DNA of 64,000 nt. Origin: Sphingobacteriales bacterium (GTDB taxonomy: Bacteria > Bacteroidota > Bacteroidia > Chitinophagales > JADIYW01). The stretch spans positions 1 through 64,000 of the forward strand of contig JADJYT010000004.1 in the NCBI GenBank assembly GCA_016719635.1, given 5' to 3'. Below are positions 8,150 to 16,206 of the stretch, one piece after another. Below the pieces are notes generated by a model, which worked only from the letters and a program-made list of their open reading frames with translations, was not told where the DNA came from and made no database searches. Position 1 is the stretch's first letter; each line of letters starts with the position of its first letter. A program made the translations under genes and the position numbers.

Positions 8150-9382
8150 TTAGTACAGGATTCTGGTCTTAATCGTATTGTTTACCTTTTTCAGGTCTTC
8201 CATCATTTCCAGATCTGCGTTGGCATCCACATCTAATACGACATAACCTATAGTCTCGTTCGTTTTCAGGTATTGTCCTAGAATGTTGACATTGTGTTTG
8301 GATAAGATAGAGTTCATCTCACTCAATACACCCGGAACATTATGATGGATGTGTAAGACACGTCTGGTGTTGTGTTGTATCGAAAGACTGATTTCAGGAA
8401 CGGTTTTGGACCCGAGAGTGCTGCCGTTGTCCAGGAATCCCGTCAGCTTTACCGCCACTTCCGTGCCTATGTTTTCCTGGGCTTCCTGTGTGCTTCCGCC
8501 TACATGTGGCGTCAGTATCACATTGTCCAATCCTACTAACGGCGACTCAAACCCTTTGCCGTTTTGCTTGGGTTCCGAAGGAAAAACATCAATTGCGGCG
8601 CCGCCTACTTTTCCGCTGACAACCGCATTTCTTAATGCGTCTATATCGACCACCGTACCGCGTGCGAGATTTTGAAAGATCACGCCATCTTTCATCAGCG
8701 CAAATTCCTTCGCGCCTATCATATTTTTGGTTTGTGCCGTAGCCGGCACATGCAGTGAAATGATATCGGCTTTTTCCATCAACTCCTCTAATGTGTCAAC
8801 GGAAGATGCATTGCCCAGCGGAAGTTTCGGCTCAACGTCGAAATAAATTACTTTCAATCCCATGCCTTCCGCCATTACAGATACCTGTGTTCCGATATGT
8901 CCGTAGCCGACGATGCCAATCGTTTTACCGCGCAGTTCATAGCTGCCTTTAGCTGTCTTCTGCCAGTTGTTTTCATGCATGTATTTGTTCTTTTCCGGAA
9001 TACGGCGAAGCAGCATGATGGAATTTCCGATGATTAATTCAGCAACGGAGCGTGTATTGGAATAAGGGGAATTAAAAACAGGGATGCCCAGTTCAGTAGC
9101 TTTTTTCAAATCCACCTGGTTGGTGCCGATACAGAAACATCCGATGGTCATCAGTTTCTTTGCCTTTTCGAGCACCGGTGCGGTTAAGGTAGTTTTGGAA
9201 CGAATGCCAATAATATGATACTGTTCAATACAATTCAGCAGCTCTTCTTCCGTCATGGCATCTTTAGAGCTGACGATGGAGGTGTATCCTTTCTTATGGA
9301 ACTCATTGAAGGCGCTTTGATGTAATCCTTCGAGCAGGAGGATTTTAATTTTGTCTTTAGGAAATGAAACTTCTTTTGCCAT
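8150..9382 (-). CDS. serA: D-3-phosphoglycerate dehydrogenase
   Basis: First enzyme of serine biosynthesis, oxidising 3-phosphoglycerate with NAD. The N-terminal substrate domain has the IGIRSKT motif; the NAD-binding motif is GIVGYGHIGTQ (about 160); the active-site segment is NLARGTVVD and the catalytic His is in TPHVGGST. A C-terminal ACT domain (about 335-410, HHNVPGVLSEMNSILSKHNV) is probably the serine feedback site. The ATG at 9382 is chosen over a TTG two codons upstream. The -7 box at 9386-9393 leaves only 3 nt before the ATG. Confidence 0.95.
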   Translation of the reverse strand: MAKEVSFPKDKIKILLLEGLHQSAFNEFHKKGYTSIVSSKDAMTEEELLNCIEQYHIIGIRSKTTLTAPVLEKAKKLMTIGCFCIGTNQVDLKKATELGIPVFNSPYSNTRSVAELIIGNSIMLLRRIPEKNKYMHENNWQKTAKGSYELRGKTIGIVGYGHIGTQVSVMAEGMGLKVIYFDVEPKLPLGNASSVDTLEELMEKADIISLHVPATAQTKNMIGAKEFALMKDGVIFQNLARGTVVDIDALRNAVVSGKVGGAAIDVFPSEPKQNGKGFESPLVGLDNVILTPHVGGSTQEAQENIGTEVAVKLTGFLDNGSTLGSKTVPEISLSIQHNTRRVLHIHHNVPGVLSEMNSILSKHNVNILGQYLKTNETIGYVVLDVDANADLEMMEDLKKVNNTIKTRILY

Positions 9383-9385
9383 AAT

Positions 9386-9393
9386 CAAAAGTA
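9386..9393 (-). promoter_or_regulatory. -7 promoter box of serA, 3 nt before the ATG
   Basis: TACTTTTG on the minus strand, followed by ATT and then the ATG. If used, transcription would start at or next to the A of the ATG, giving a leaderless mRNA. Confidence 0.45.
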
Positions 9394-9459
9394 GGGAAGT
9401 TTTAGGACTTTAAATGCTGTTAAACAGACGGAGCCGTTTATTTAAGGATTTATTAAAAG

Positions 9460-10118
9460 TTACTCAATCGCGGCATTCAGGAAATCGACAAAAGGTCTGG
9501 ACAACAGGCAAAGTTCCGTACTTTTTCTGACCAGTTCATTCGACAGGAAAAAATCATCGTCTAGTTTTTTAAATACAGTAAAACCTTTCAGTTTGATGTA
9601 TTCAATCGCTTCATTATGCTCGTCATACCCTTTGGGCGGTCGTTTCAGTTTGCTTTCGGCAGTTAAATCACCGAAGCTGTCTTTGAATTTTTTCGAATGG
9701 ATGATTTTTTAAAATCTCCGAAATTATAATCAATTTCCTGTCTTATTTTCTGGAGGTCTTCCGGCAGGGGCATGTAATACCCTGCGCCGAAGAAACAGTT
9801 GCCCGGTTCAAGGTGGAGGTAGTAGCCGGCGTTGCTGCCACTTTTCCCGCTTTTGCTGAGATAGGCGCCCAGGTTGTTTTTGTACGGGCTTTTATCAGAA
9901 GAAAACCGCACATCGCGGTGAATGCGGAACAGGCATTTCTTGGGATCCAGCTGTGCAATGGACGAATCCTTCTTTCCCAACATGTTGATCCATCCGGCGA
10001 TAAAATTCTTTATTTCATTCTGTGCATTTTCGTAACGCTTTCTGTTTGCTTCAAACCAGGGTTTGTTGTTGTTCTTCTTTAACTCTTTTAAGAATTTCAG
10101 CGTATCATTTGACAGCAT
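9460..10118 (-). pseudogene. DUF2461 (TIGR02453) family protein, broken by a -1 frameshift
   Basis: Protein of unknown function, DUF2461 family. The first part (from 10118 to about 9705) reads LKFLKELKKNNNKPWFEANR, FRIHRDVRFSSDKSPYKNNLG and YYLHLEPGNCFFGAGYYMP, all typical. At a run of six T on the + strand (9705-9710) the frame breaks and terminates at 9663. Restoring one base continues as FKKIIHSKKFKDSFGDL, PPKGYDEHNEAIEYIKLKGF and ends FVDFLNAAIE at 9460. The repaired protein has 219 residues, the normal family length. The ATG overlaps the end of the Rrf2 gene by 14 bp, so the two are probably translationally coupled. Possible causes are real decay, a sequencing error in the homopolymer, or slippage on the A6 tract. 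Confidence 0.8.
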
Positions 10119-10548
10119 GTTTCTTCAGTTTCAGTTCATTTTTAATCAGCACCTCGAGGGTGTCTTTTTTCAGCATCTCTACCGTTTCATTCCGGATGGC
10201 GAGAAACGCATGCCGGATACCGCACGTGATTTCATCCTTGCATTCATCACATTTTTCATAGTATTTATGGGTGACGCAGGGCAACAGGCCGATGGCTCCG
10301 TCAAAATATCGGATGATTTCCGCCAGGTTGACTTCCGAGGGGTGTTTAATCAGGTAATAACCTCCTCCTTTGCCTTTTTTGGAATTTAAGATTCCGGCGT
10401 TGCGCAAATCGAGCAGGATGGTTTCCAGGAATTTTTTCGGGATGTGTTCCTGCTCGGCTATCTCACTGATTAAAACCGGCTCCCTGGCCGGCTTTTTCGC
10501 GAGATACACAAGAGCGTTGATGGCGTATTTGGTTTTTTTAGAGAGCAC
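10105..10548 (-). CDS. Rrf2 family transcriptional regulator
   Basis: DNA-binding repressor of the Rrf2/IscR/CymR group, 147 residues. The N-terminal winged helix starts LSKKTKYAINALVYLA, with ISEIAEQEHIPKKFLETIL as recognition region and KGKGGGYYL as the wing. Four Cys lie in the C-terminal half (PCVTHKYYEKCDECKDEITC), more than in CymR and in the position used for Fe-S binding in IscR-like members, so a metal or redox cofactor is possible. The start is GTG; an upstream ATG is blocked by a stop. Expressed with the downstream DUF2461 gene. Confidence 0.9.
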   Translation of the reverse strand: MLSKKTKYAINALVYLAKKPAREPVLISEIAEQEHIPKKFLETILLDLRNAGILNSKKGKGGGYYLIKHPSEVNLAEIIRYFDGAIGLLPCVTHKYYEKCDECKDEITCGIRHAFLAIRNETVEMLKKDTLEVLIKNELKLKKHAVK

Positions 10549-10693
10549 GACAGTAATTCTTTGAGAGTGAATCTATTTCACCATGCAATTTACTAAAAAT
10601 ATACTTCTTTTAGTCTATATGCTGGGTATTCTTTTATTGTTGATATATCGGAGAATGTGTAAAAATTAATCGTGTTTATACCTGCTTACTTAC

Positions 10694-10701
10694 TACTTTT
10701 G
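10694..10701 (+). promoter_or_regulatory. -7 promoter box, 4 nt before the ATG at 10706
   Basis: TACTTTTG fits TAnnTTTG and is followed by ACCC and the ATG, suggesting a leaderless transcript. No clear -33 box. Confidence 0.45.
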
Positions 10702-10705
10702 ACCC

Positions 10706-10981
10706 ATGAGTTTTAAGTACAACCTAACCACACTGACGAATCTTGAATCTATCTTTAAAGAAAATCACTATGTGATCCGTTATGAAAAAGGAAGATTCCA
10801 ATCCGGTTATTGCATCCTGCAGGATAAAAGAGTGGTGGTGGTCAATAAATTCTTTGAAACGGAAGCACGCATCAATGCCCTTATAGATATTTTGCAGCAG
10901 ATAGAGGTGGACATCAGTCTGTTGGATGAAAAACAACTAAAACTCTATGATCAGCTGGCACAACAAAAATTGGAGTTGTAG
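10706..10981 (+). CDS. conserved hypothetical protein (91 aa)
   Basis: Function not recognised. Small soluble protein with an N-terminal alpha/beta region (LESIFKENHYVIRYEKGRFQ, then VVVVNKFFETEARINAL) and a C-terminal helix rich in Leu, Gln and Glu. The good promoter directly before the ATG and the normal codon usage support a real gene. It lies upstream of, and in the same direction as, the PhnP-like hydrolase, with a 71-bp gap. Confidence 0.65.
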   Translation: MSFKYNLTTLTNLESIFKENHYVIRYEKGRFQSGYCILQDKRVVVVNKFFETEARINALIDILQQIEVDISLLDEKQLKLYDQLAQQKLEL

Positions 10982-11052
10982 GCTACTTTTCAATGGCGTC
11001 TTGTCATACAGGTATTTTCAGAATTTCATAATTTTACGCTAACACATCAACC

Positions 11053-11823
11053 TTGCAACCGATTCGTTTTATATTTTTAGGTACCGGCACTTCACAGGGT
11101 ATTCCTGTCATTACCTGCCATTGTGCTGTATGTGCCTCTTCGGACAGCAGAGATAAACGCACCCGTACGTCTTTGTTGATACAATCTGCGACCACTTCTG
11201 TTGTAATCGATACCGGCCCCGATTTTCGTCAGCAGATGCTCCGTGAAAAAGTACAGGATTTGGATGCCGTCGTGTTCACACACGGGCATAAGGATCATGT
11301 CGCCGGTTTGGATGATATCCGTCCGTTCAATTATTTGCTCAATAAAACCATTGACGTGTATGCGGAGGATGCCGTTCAGGAAATACTGAGAAATGAATTT
11401 TCGTATGCATTCAAACCGCAGGATTATCCGGGAGTGCCGCAGATTGCTTTAAAGGCAATGGGTGAAGAACCCTTTAGTATCGGGGACATTCATTTCATCC
11501 CGGTTCGGGTGATGCATAAACAGCTTCCTGTTTTAGGATTCAGGATAAATGATTTTACCTATATCACGGATGCCAATTATATTGCTGCAGGTGAACTGGA
11601 GAAAATTAGAGGAACGAAAATTTTAGTACTGAATGCATTGAGAAGGGAAAAGCATTTTTCGCATTTCAATCTGCAGGAAGCATTGGATAAAGTGTCAGAG
11701 ATAAAACCGCAACAAGCCTATTTTACGCATATTTCACATCATCTTGGCTTACACGAAGCTGTGGAACGCGAATTGCCGGAAACCATACATCTGGCTTACG
11801 ACGGATTGTCGATAAGTTTATAA
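11053..11823 (+). CDS. MBL-fold metallohydrolase, PhnP-like
   Basis: Metallo-beta-lactamase-fold phosphodiesterase of 256 residues, similar to PhnP (phosphoribosyl cyclic phosphodiesterase) and tRNase Z relatives. It starts with FLGTGTSQGIP and a CXCXXC element (TCHCAVCASSD, about 22-32) like the structural zinc site of PhnP. The catalytic metal site HXHXDH is THGHKDHVAG (about 75-84), with further ligands in YITDANY and FTHISHH. No ATG is available before the motif: an in-frame stop lies 24 bp upstream, so the TTG at 11053 is taken. No phn genes are nearby, so a role in phosphonate metabolism is not indicated. Confidence 0.85.
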   Translation: MQPIRFIFLGTGTSQGIPVITCHCAVCASSDSRDKRTRTSLLIQSATTSVVIDTGPDFRQQMLREKVQDLDAVVFTHGHKDHVAGLDDIRPFNYLLNKTIDVYAEDAVQEILRNEFSYAFKPQDYPGVPQIALKAMGEEPFSIGDIHFIPVRVMHKQLPVLGFRINDFTYITDANYIAAGELEKIRGTKILVLNALRREKHFSHFNLQEALDKVSEIKPQQAYFTHISHHLGLHEAVERELPETIHLAYDGLSISL

Positions 11824-12228
11824 TTATTCCTGTTCGTGATAATCTTGCGGCTCTTCGCCGGGTAATTCTTCAGACATCTCTTTTCCTCTTTCGTTTTGCT
11901 GTGCCAGCGACCAGTTATCCGTCGTGATTGTCTGCAGCCATGCCATACCGGACTTTCGGAATACCTGTGCGCTGATGCCTGTCTTTTCATGAAAACTGGT
12001 TTCCAGTTCTGTTACCGTCATAGAGGGATCAATCTTCCATTCAACATCAACAGCCTCGGCATTTAATTCCTTCAGGGAATAATTCAGATGCAGTAAAGTG
12101 GAGTTGGAAGTGCCTTCACCGCTTTGGTGTGATTTGCCGTAAAATTCCAGTTTTAAAAACGGAAAATGCGCGCTGAAGTCAGCTTGTATGTCTTTGAGTT
12201 TTCCGGCAGATAGAATGTGTATAGTCAT
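11824..12228 (-). CDS. conserved hypothetical protein (134 aa)
   Basis: Function not recognised. The N-terminus MTIHILSAGKLKDIQADF loosely recalls the start of RlmH but the rest does not match. The middle contains paired beta strands and a helix (MTVTELETSFHEKTGI), then SGMAWLQTITTDNWSLAQQN and an acidic, probably disordered tail (SEELPGEEPQDYHEQE). No signal peptide. Its stop codon abuts the stop of the convergent hydrolase gene. Confidence 0.6.
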   Translation of the reverse strand: MTIHILSAGKLKDIQADFSAHFPFLKLEFYGKSHQSGEGTSNSTLLHLNYSLKELNAEAVDVEWKIDPSMTVTELETSFHEKTGISAQVFRKSGMAWLQTITTDNWSLAQQNERGKEMSEELPGEEPQDYHEQE

Positions 12229-12332
12229 GGTGAATTTTAATGCCTAAATATAGTCAGGAAATCAGAAACTGAATATGATAAAAGTCAGATTATTACATTG
12301 CAATAGTAAAATTGTATTGCAGATAAATTAAA

Positions 12333-12806
12333 TCATTTATTTTCCCAGTTATAAAATATAGGTGAACTTCCGCCACATTTCGAAAATGCTCTCAGTTCTA
12401 TAATGTATTGTCTCTTTTCTGAAATTTGGTCTATAATTACCGGTGAGACAGATGATTCAAGATTGATGGATGTCTGCTGAATTGCAATGTTATATTTTTG
12501 CTCTGAAACGGCACCAAAATAAATGTAGACTTTTTCGTTTTTGCTGACTACAGAATCTATAGAAGGCGTGGAGGTTTTCGGGTAGCATTCACCTTTCATG
12601 GCATACCACTGATTTCCGGAATAATAATAAATCATTCCTTCGCCTTTGATCAGTACAATATCACCTTCGTTCGCTTTAGCTGAAACAGCATTAAACTCTG
12701 CTCTGGAGATGGGTTTAATGCTTGAAATATTGACACTGTTGCTCTGTGCTTTAAGTCCTGATAAGAGTCCAAAAAACAGAAAGATAATAATGCATACAAA
12801 TTTCAT
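12333..12806 (-). CDS. small secreted protein, last gene of the secretion operon
   Basis: Function not recognised. A signal peptide (VCIIIFLFFGLLSGLKAQ) is followed by a mature part of about 138 residues. The segment GMIYYYSGNQWYAMKGECYP resembles short modules found in Bacteroidota surface proteins of the NVGIGT kind. The second half looks like an immunoglobulin-like or fibronectin-like beta domain. It begins 5 bp after the thioredoxin-like gene and is probably translated from the same mRNA. Confidence 0.6.
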   Translation of the reverse strand: MKFVCIIIFLFFGLLSGLKAQSNSVNISSIKPISRAEFNAVSAKANEGDIVLIKGEGMIYYYSGNQWYAMKGECYPKTSTPSIDSVVSKNEKVYIYFGAVSEQKYNIAIQQTSINLESSVSPVIIDQISEKRQYIIELRAFSKCGGSSPIFYNWENK

Positions 12807-12811
12807 AGCGG

Positions 12812-14209
12812 TTATTTTAGCAGTTGGTTAAGCATGGCCTGTAAATCAGATCCGAACACATCTTTTGCAATAATTTTTCCGGTATTGTCAATAATGAACA
12901 ATTTTGGCGTTGTACGGATGTTTAATTTTGGAATTACCGATGATTCCTGAACAGGTTTTAGCTCAGCAACGTTTATCCATCTTTCAATTTTGTATTTCTG
13001 GATAGCCAGCAGCCAGTTTTCTTTTTTTTCGTCCAGCGAAACAGATAAAATCCCTACACCTTTCTTTTGAAACTGCGCAAGCATTTCCATCAACTGTGGA
13101 GTTTTAGTCTGACAGGCATGACAGGAAGACATCCAAATGTAAACGACGGTGAATTTATTCTTTTCCGCTTCATTATATAAAGAACGTATTTCATTTTTTG
13201 CATCATATGAAATTACATCTGGAATTTTAGCGCCGGTCTGTGTTTGTATGATACCTGAAAATTCTTTTAATTTTTCAGTCGAAAGCTTTATCCCGCAGCC
13301 ATCAGCGTATTGCTCATTCAGATAGGCAACCTCAGGGTCATTATTGCGTTTCAGGAAGTAGTCAACAAGAAAATTAAAGACATAATTTCTCACCGTCTCA
13401 TTAGCCTGACTTTTTTTCATCAGGATATCAATTCCTTCATTCAGAGAAATATTGGAGTTGTCGCAGTAATCAGAAAAGTATTTGATTATTTTGGCGTTAA
13501 ATACAGGATGATTCAGAATTAGCGGATTTTTGAAGTCAATATAATCAAAATAATGCCAGTGCAGCATGGCATCATAGTTGTCGAAATATTTCTTTAATTC
13601 AGGAGTAGTCGCAGCAGAGGGTATTTTCAAAAAATCTGCAAGCACAGAAGCAAATAATACAGCATTATCTTTGGATGCAGAGTCGCACATCAGGTTCATG
13701 GCATCGTGCAGTTTTTCTCGCTGTCTCTCGAACCCGAGTGATTTGTTCAGGTATAAAGAGTCAAACCGGCTTAGGGTAGCTGCATTATACTGGATTTTAT
13801 TCAGTGCCTCGTAAATCTTATTGGATATATCAATTAGTTGATTTCCGATAATATTATCCAGAGAATTGGTAATTATCAGTTCTTTTTTTTCCAGCACAAT
13901 TTTTAATTCAAGTTTGACATTCTTTTCAAGCGGATTGAATAAGAAGCCCAGTCCATCTTTGTCATTTTTTTTGTAGTGTAGCTCGCAGTAGCCTTTATAA
14001 TTGGCCATATCAAATAAAAGACTATCCTTATTCTCATTGCTGACCAGAACAGAATCTTTTGTGGAAAGTATACCGTTTTCGTAGTATTTAATCCAGAGGT
14101 ATGCCGGTTTAGTGAGTAAACTGTCAGAAATGCTGATTCGTAATTTTTCAGCCTGAACTGAAAGGAAACTAAAAAGGGTAATTGCCCACAGCAAGAAATG
14201 TTTTATCAT
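12812..14209 (-). CDS. TlpA-like thioredoxin domain protein, secreted
   Basis: Exported thiol-disulfide protein of 465 residues. A signal peptide (LLWAITLFSFLSVQA) is followed by an N-terminal beta domain like the DUF4369-type region found before TlpA domains, a helical middle part (about 130-320) and a C-terminal thioredoxin fold. The redox motif is CHAC within YIWMSSCHACQTKTPQL (about 370), and the cis-Pro region is IRTTPKLFIID. Upstream lie two genes for large secreted proteins, one with a Cys-rich end, so it may oxidise, reduce or isomerise their cysteines; that link is inference from position. Confidence 0.8.
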   Translation of the reverse strand: MIKHFLLWAITLFSFLSVQAEKLRISISDSLLTKPAYLWIKYYENGILSTKDSVLVSNENKDSLLFDMANYKGYCELHYKKNDKDGLGFLFNPLEKNVKLELKIVLEKKELIITNSLDNIIGNQLIDISNKIYEALNKIQYNAATLSRFDSLYLNKSLGFERQREKLHDAMNLMCDSASKDNAVLFASVLADFLKIPSAATTPELKKYFDNYDAMLHWHYFDYIDFKNPLILNHPVFNAKIIKYFSDYCDNSNISLNEGIDILMKKSQANETVRNYVFNFLVDYFLKRNNDPEVAYLNEQYADGCGIKLSTEKLKEFSGIIQTQTGAKIPDVISYDAKNEIRSLYNEAEKNKFTVVYIWMSSCHACQTKTPQLMEMLAQFQKKGVGILSVSLDEKKENWLLAIQKYKIERWINVAELKPVQESSVIPKLNIRTTPKLFIIDNTGKIIAKDVFGSDLQAMLNQLLK

Positions 14210-14227
14210 AGATAACCGTACATTAAA

Positions 14228-16174
14228 CTAATCAAAATTGATGCAATTTGCGGCGCAGGTGACTCCGTTTGAGTCTTCATAAGCTTCATAATACATGTAC
14301 CACGTTGGTCTGGAATTATAAGCATGTGAATAGGTGTTGTTGTAGTAGGATTGTTCACCTACACCATATGTACTTGGGTAAACACCGCACTGTACGTCAT
14401 CGTCTTCGTCCGCCGTACTTTGGTTGTTTTTAAACCCAACATGTGCAACTGCACAAAAATCCCAGGCTCCCAGGTTCGCAGAACCACTTCCAGCTCCGAA
14501 GCAGTTGCAATATTTGTAATTCTGATAGTACAGATAATTCTTGTTCATACGGATACCACCATCTTGTATATCAATCCCAGTAGTGCCAGATGCACCACCT
14601 GCAGACCTGTATGTTGAATTGACAACCACTCTTGAACCACCAGGAGGCGAAAGATGCAGATTGCTGTTGGTAGATAATACTCTTCCCTGAATAACCAGGT
14701 CGCCCCAATCTGCAGTGCCATCTATGGTAGATGTAGAACCGCAATCATTACAATTGAATAATACGCCTCTTCTGACATCAACAGAAAGATCCGGGTCGAT
14801 GAACATAGCCGTAGCACTGGAATTATTTCTGAGGTTTAGACCTGCAGAGCCGTAGTTCATGTACATTACATTATCGCTCCATCGTGGCCAAAAGTAAGTC
14901 TCATAGGTGCCTGCGGAATTTTTTGCTGCGAAATTGGCTGTGTTTTCAACTCCGAAAACGGTGCCGCCAGCTCCAAGTGTAAGCTGATACCCTGGTGCTT
15001 GTGTACCAATTCCTACATTTCCACTGTGATACGCCATGCCATCGCTTGCTCTGACACTGTAAAGAAGTTGTTCCCCGGAATTTTCAAATACGAAGCCTTG
15101 ACTTGCACTGTTATTAACTCTGAATCTGATGGCATGTTGTGTAAATCCGGCACCGGCAACTGCAGTACCGGCTGCCATAGACCTTCCTGCTCCAGATTGT
15201 CCCATATAGATTCCCCAGTTTGCATCACCGGCAGACCACATTCTGATGCCCCGTGTGCTTCCGCCATCAACTGAATTCTGAACAATTAACCGACCTTCCG
15301 GGTGAACATCACCAACGATATGCAGTTTGAAACCCGGTGCAACTGTGCCCATTCCCACGTTTCCGTCATCACGAACAAACAAAGCAGAAGTTCCGTTGTC
15401 CTGCACATCAAAATCTCCTGTAGAAGAAAGGTTTATAGTGGTATTTGCCGTGCCGTTATTCGCTATGGTGAATAAGTTACTGCCTTGTGTAATGGTAGTC
15501 GCACGCACCAAAGTTCCGCCTAATTCAACATAGGGATCAGCAGCTGAAGCATTTGGAGCAGCCGTCTGAATGTTTACTCCATTTTGCGCTTTTATGATGG
15601 TTGTCCCATTCACCCAGCTTGGTGCTGCTGCTCCGTTAGTTCTTAATATCTGACCACTGGTACCTGCAGCAAGCCGAACCCAATCTGTACCGTTATAGTA
15701 CATAATATCTCCATTCGTATCGGAACCAAGTGCAATATCTGTTCCATCCACCGCATTATCCTGAATGGTGGCAACACCGGTGTTGGAAATCGCCACATCA
15801 CCGCTTAAGGTTTGTTCAGCCGGGTCATTTGATGCATTTCCTATCCAGACTTTACCGTTACTGAGTTTTGCTGTCGTACCTGCCACAATTTTTGTCCATG
15901 TACCCGTCCAGAAGTAAAAACCTGCACCGGAGCCACCGGTTACTGCAGCATTTGTATTGTATACCATCATGCCTGTAGTTCCGGTACCTGAAGCCAAACC
16001 CCAGGTTGCAACATTAGATAAACTAACTCTTGGTATAAGCATACCCATGTTCGTAGAAGAAATATCCAGTTTTGCACTGGCATCAGGCGTATTCGTTCCT
16101 ATTCCGACATTGTTCTGGCAAAACGCGGAATGACAAATTAATGCGATGGCCGCTAGCGTGTATATTCTTTTCAT
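14228..16174 (-). CDS. large secreted surface protein with NVGIGT repeats and Cys-rich C-terminus
   Basis: Secreted protein of 648 residues with a signal peptide (MKRIYTLAAIALICHSAFC). It has several copies of the motif NVGIGTxxPxxxLxI (after the signal peptide, near 270 as NVGMGTVAPGFKLHI, and near 390), a repeat common in Bacteroidota surface and tail-fibre-like proteins that probably forms stacked beta structure. Low-complexity Gly, Ser, Ala, Asn and Thr dominate. The last 100 residues differ: they hold clustered Cys (CNCFG, FCAVAH, QCGVY, TCAANC) and many Tyr. No standard T9SS type A tail is visible at the end. Second gene of the four-gene operon. Confidence 0.75.
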   Translation of the reverse strand: MKRIYTLAAIALICHSAFCQNNVGIGTNTPDASAKLDISSTNMGMLIPRVSLSNVATWGLASGTGTTGMMVYNTNAAVTGGSGAGFYFWTGTWTKIVAGTTAKLSNGKVWIGNASNDPAEQTLSGDVAISNTGVATIQDNAVDGTDIALGSDTNGDIMYYNGTDWVRLAAGTSGQILRTNGAAAPSWVNGTTIIKAQNGVNIQTAAPNASAADPYVELGGTLVRATTITQGSNLFTIANNGTANTTINLSSTGDFDVQDNGTSALFVRDDGNVGMGTVAPGFKLHIVGDVHPEGRLIVQNSVDGGSTRGIRMWSAGDANWGIYMGQSGAGRSMAAGTAVAGAGFTQHAIRFRVNNSASQGFVFENSGEQLLYSVRASDGMAYHSGNVGIGTQAPGYQLTLGAGGTVFGVENTANFAAKNSAGTYETYFWPRWSDNVMYMNYGSAGLNLRNNSSATAMFIDPDLSVDVRRGVLFNCNDCGSTSTIDGTADWGDLVIQGRVLSTNSNLHLSPPGGSRVVVNSTYRSAGGASGTTGIDIQDGGIRMNKNYLYYQNYKYCNCFGAGSGSANLGAWDFCAVAHVGFKNNQSTADEDDDVQCGVYPSTYGVGEQSYYNNTYSHAYNSRPTWYMYYEAYEDSNGVTCAANCINFD

Positions 16175-16206
16175 GGCATTTGATTTAATGACAGAGTTCG
16201 TTTAAA

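Noticed and set aside
11824..12228. RlmH (23S rRNA methyltransferase)
   Set aside because: Only the first residues look similar; the SAM-binding knot region is absent.
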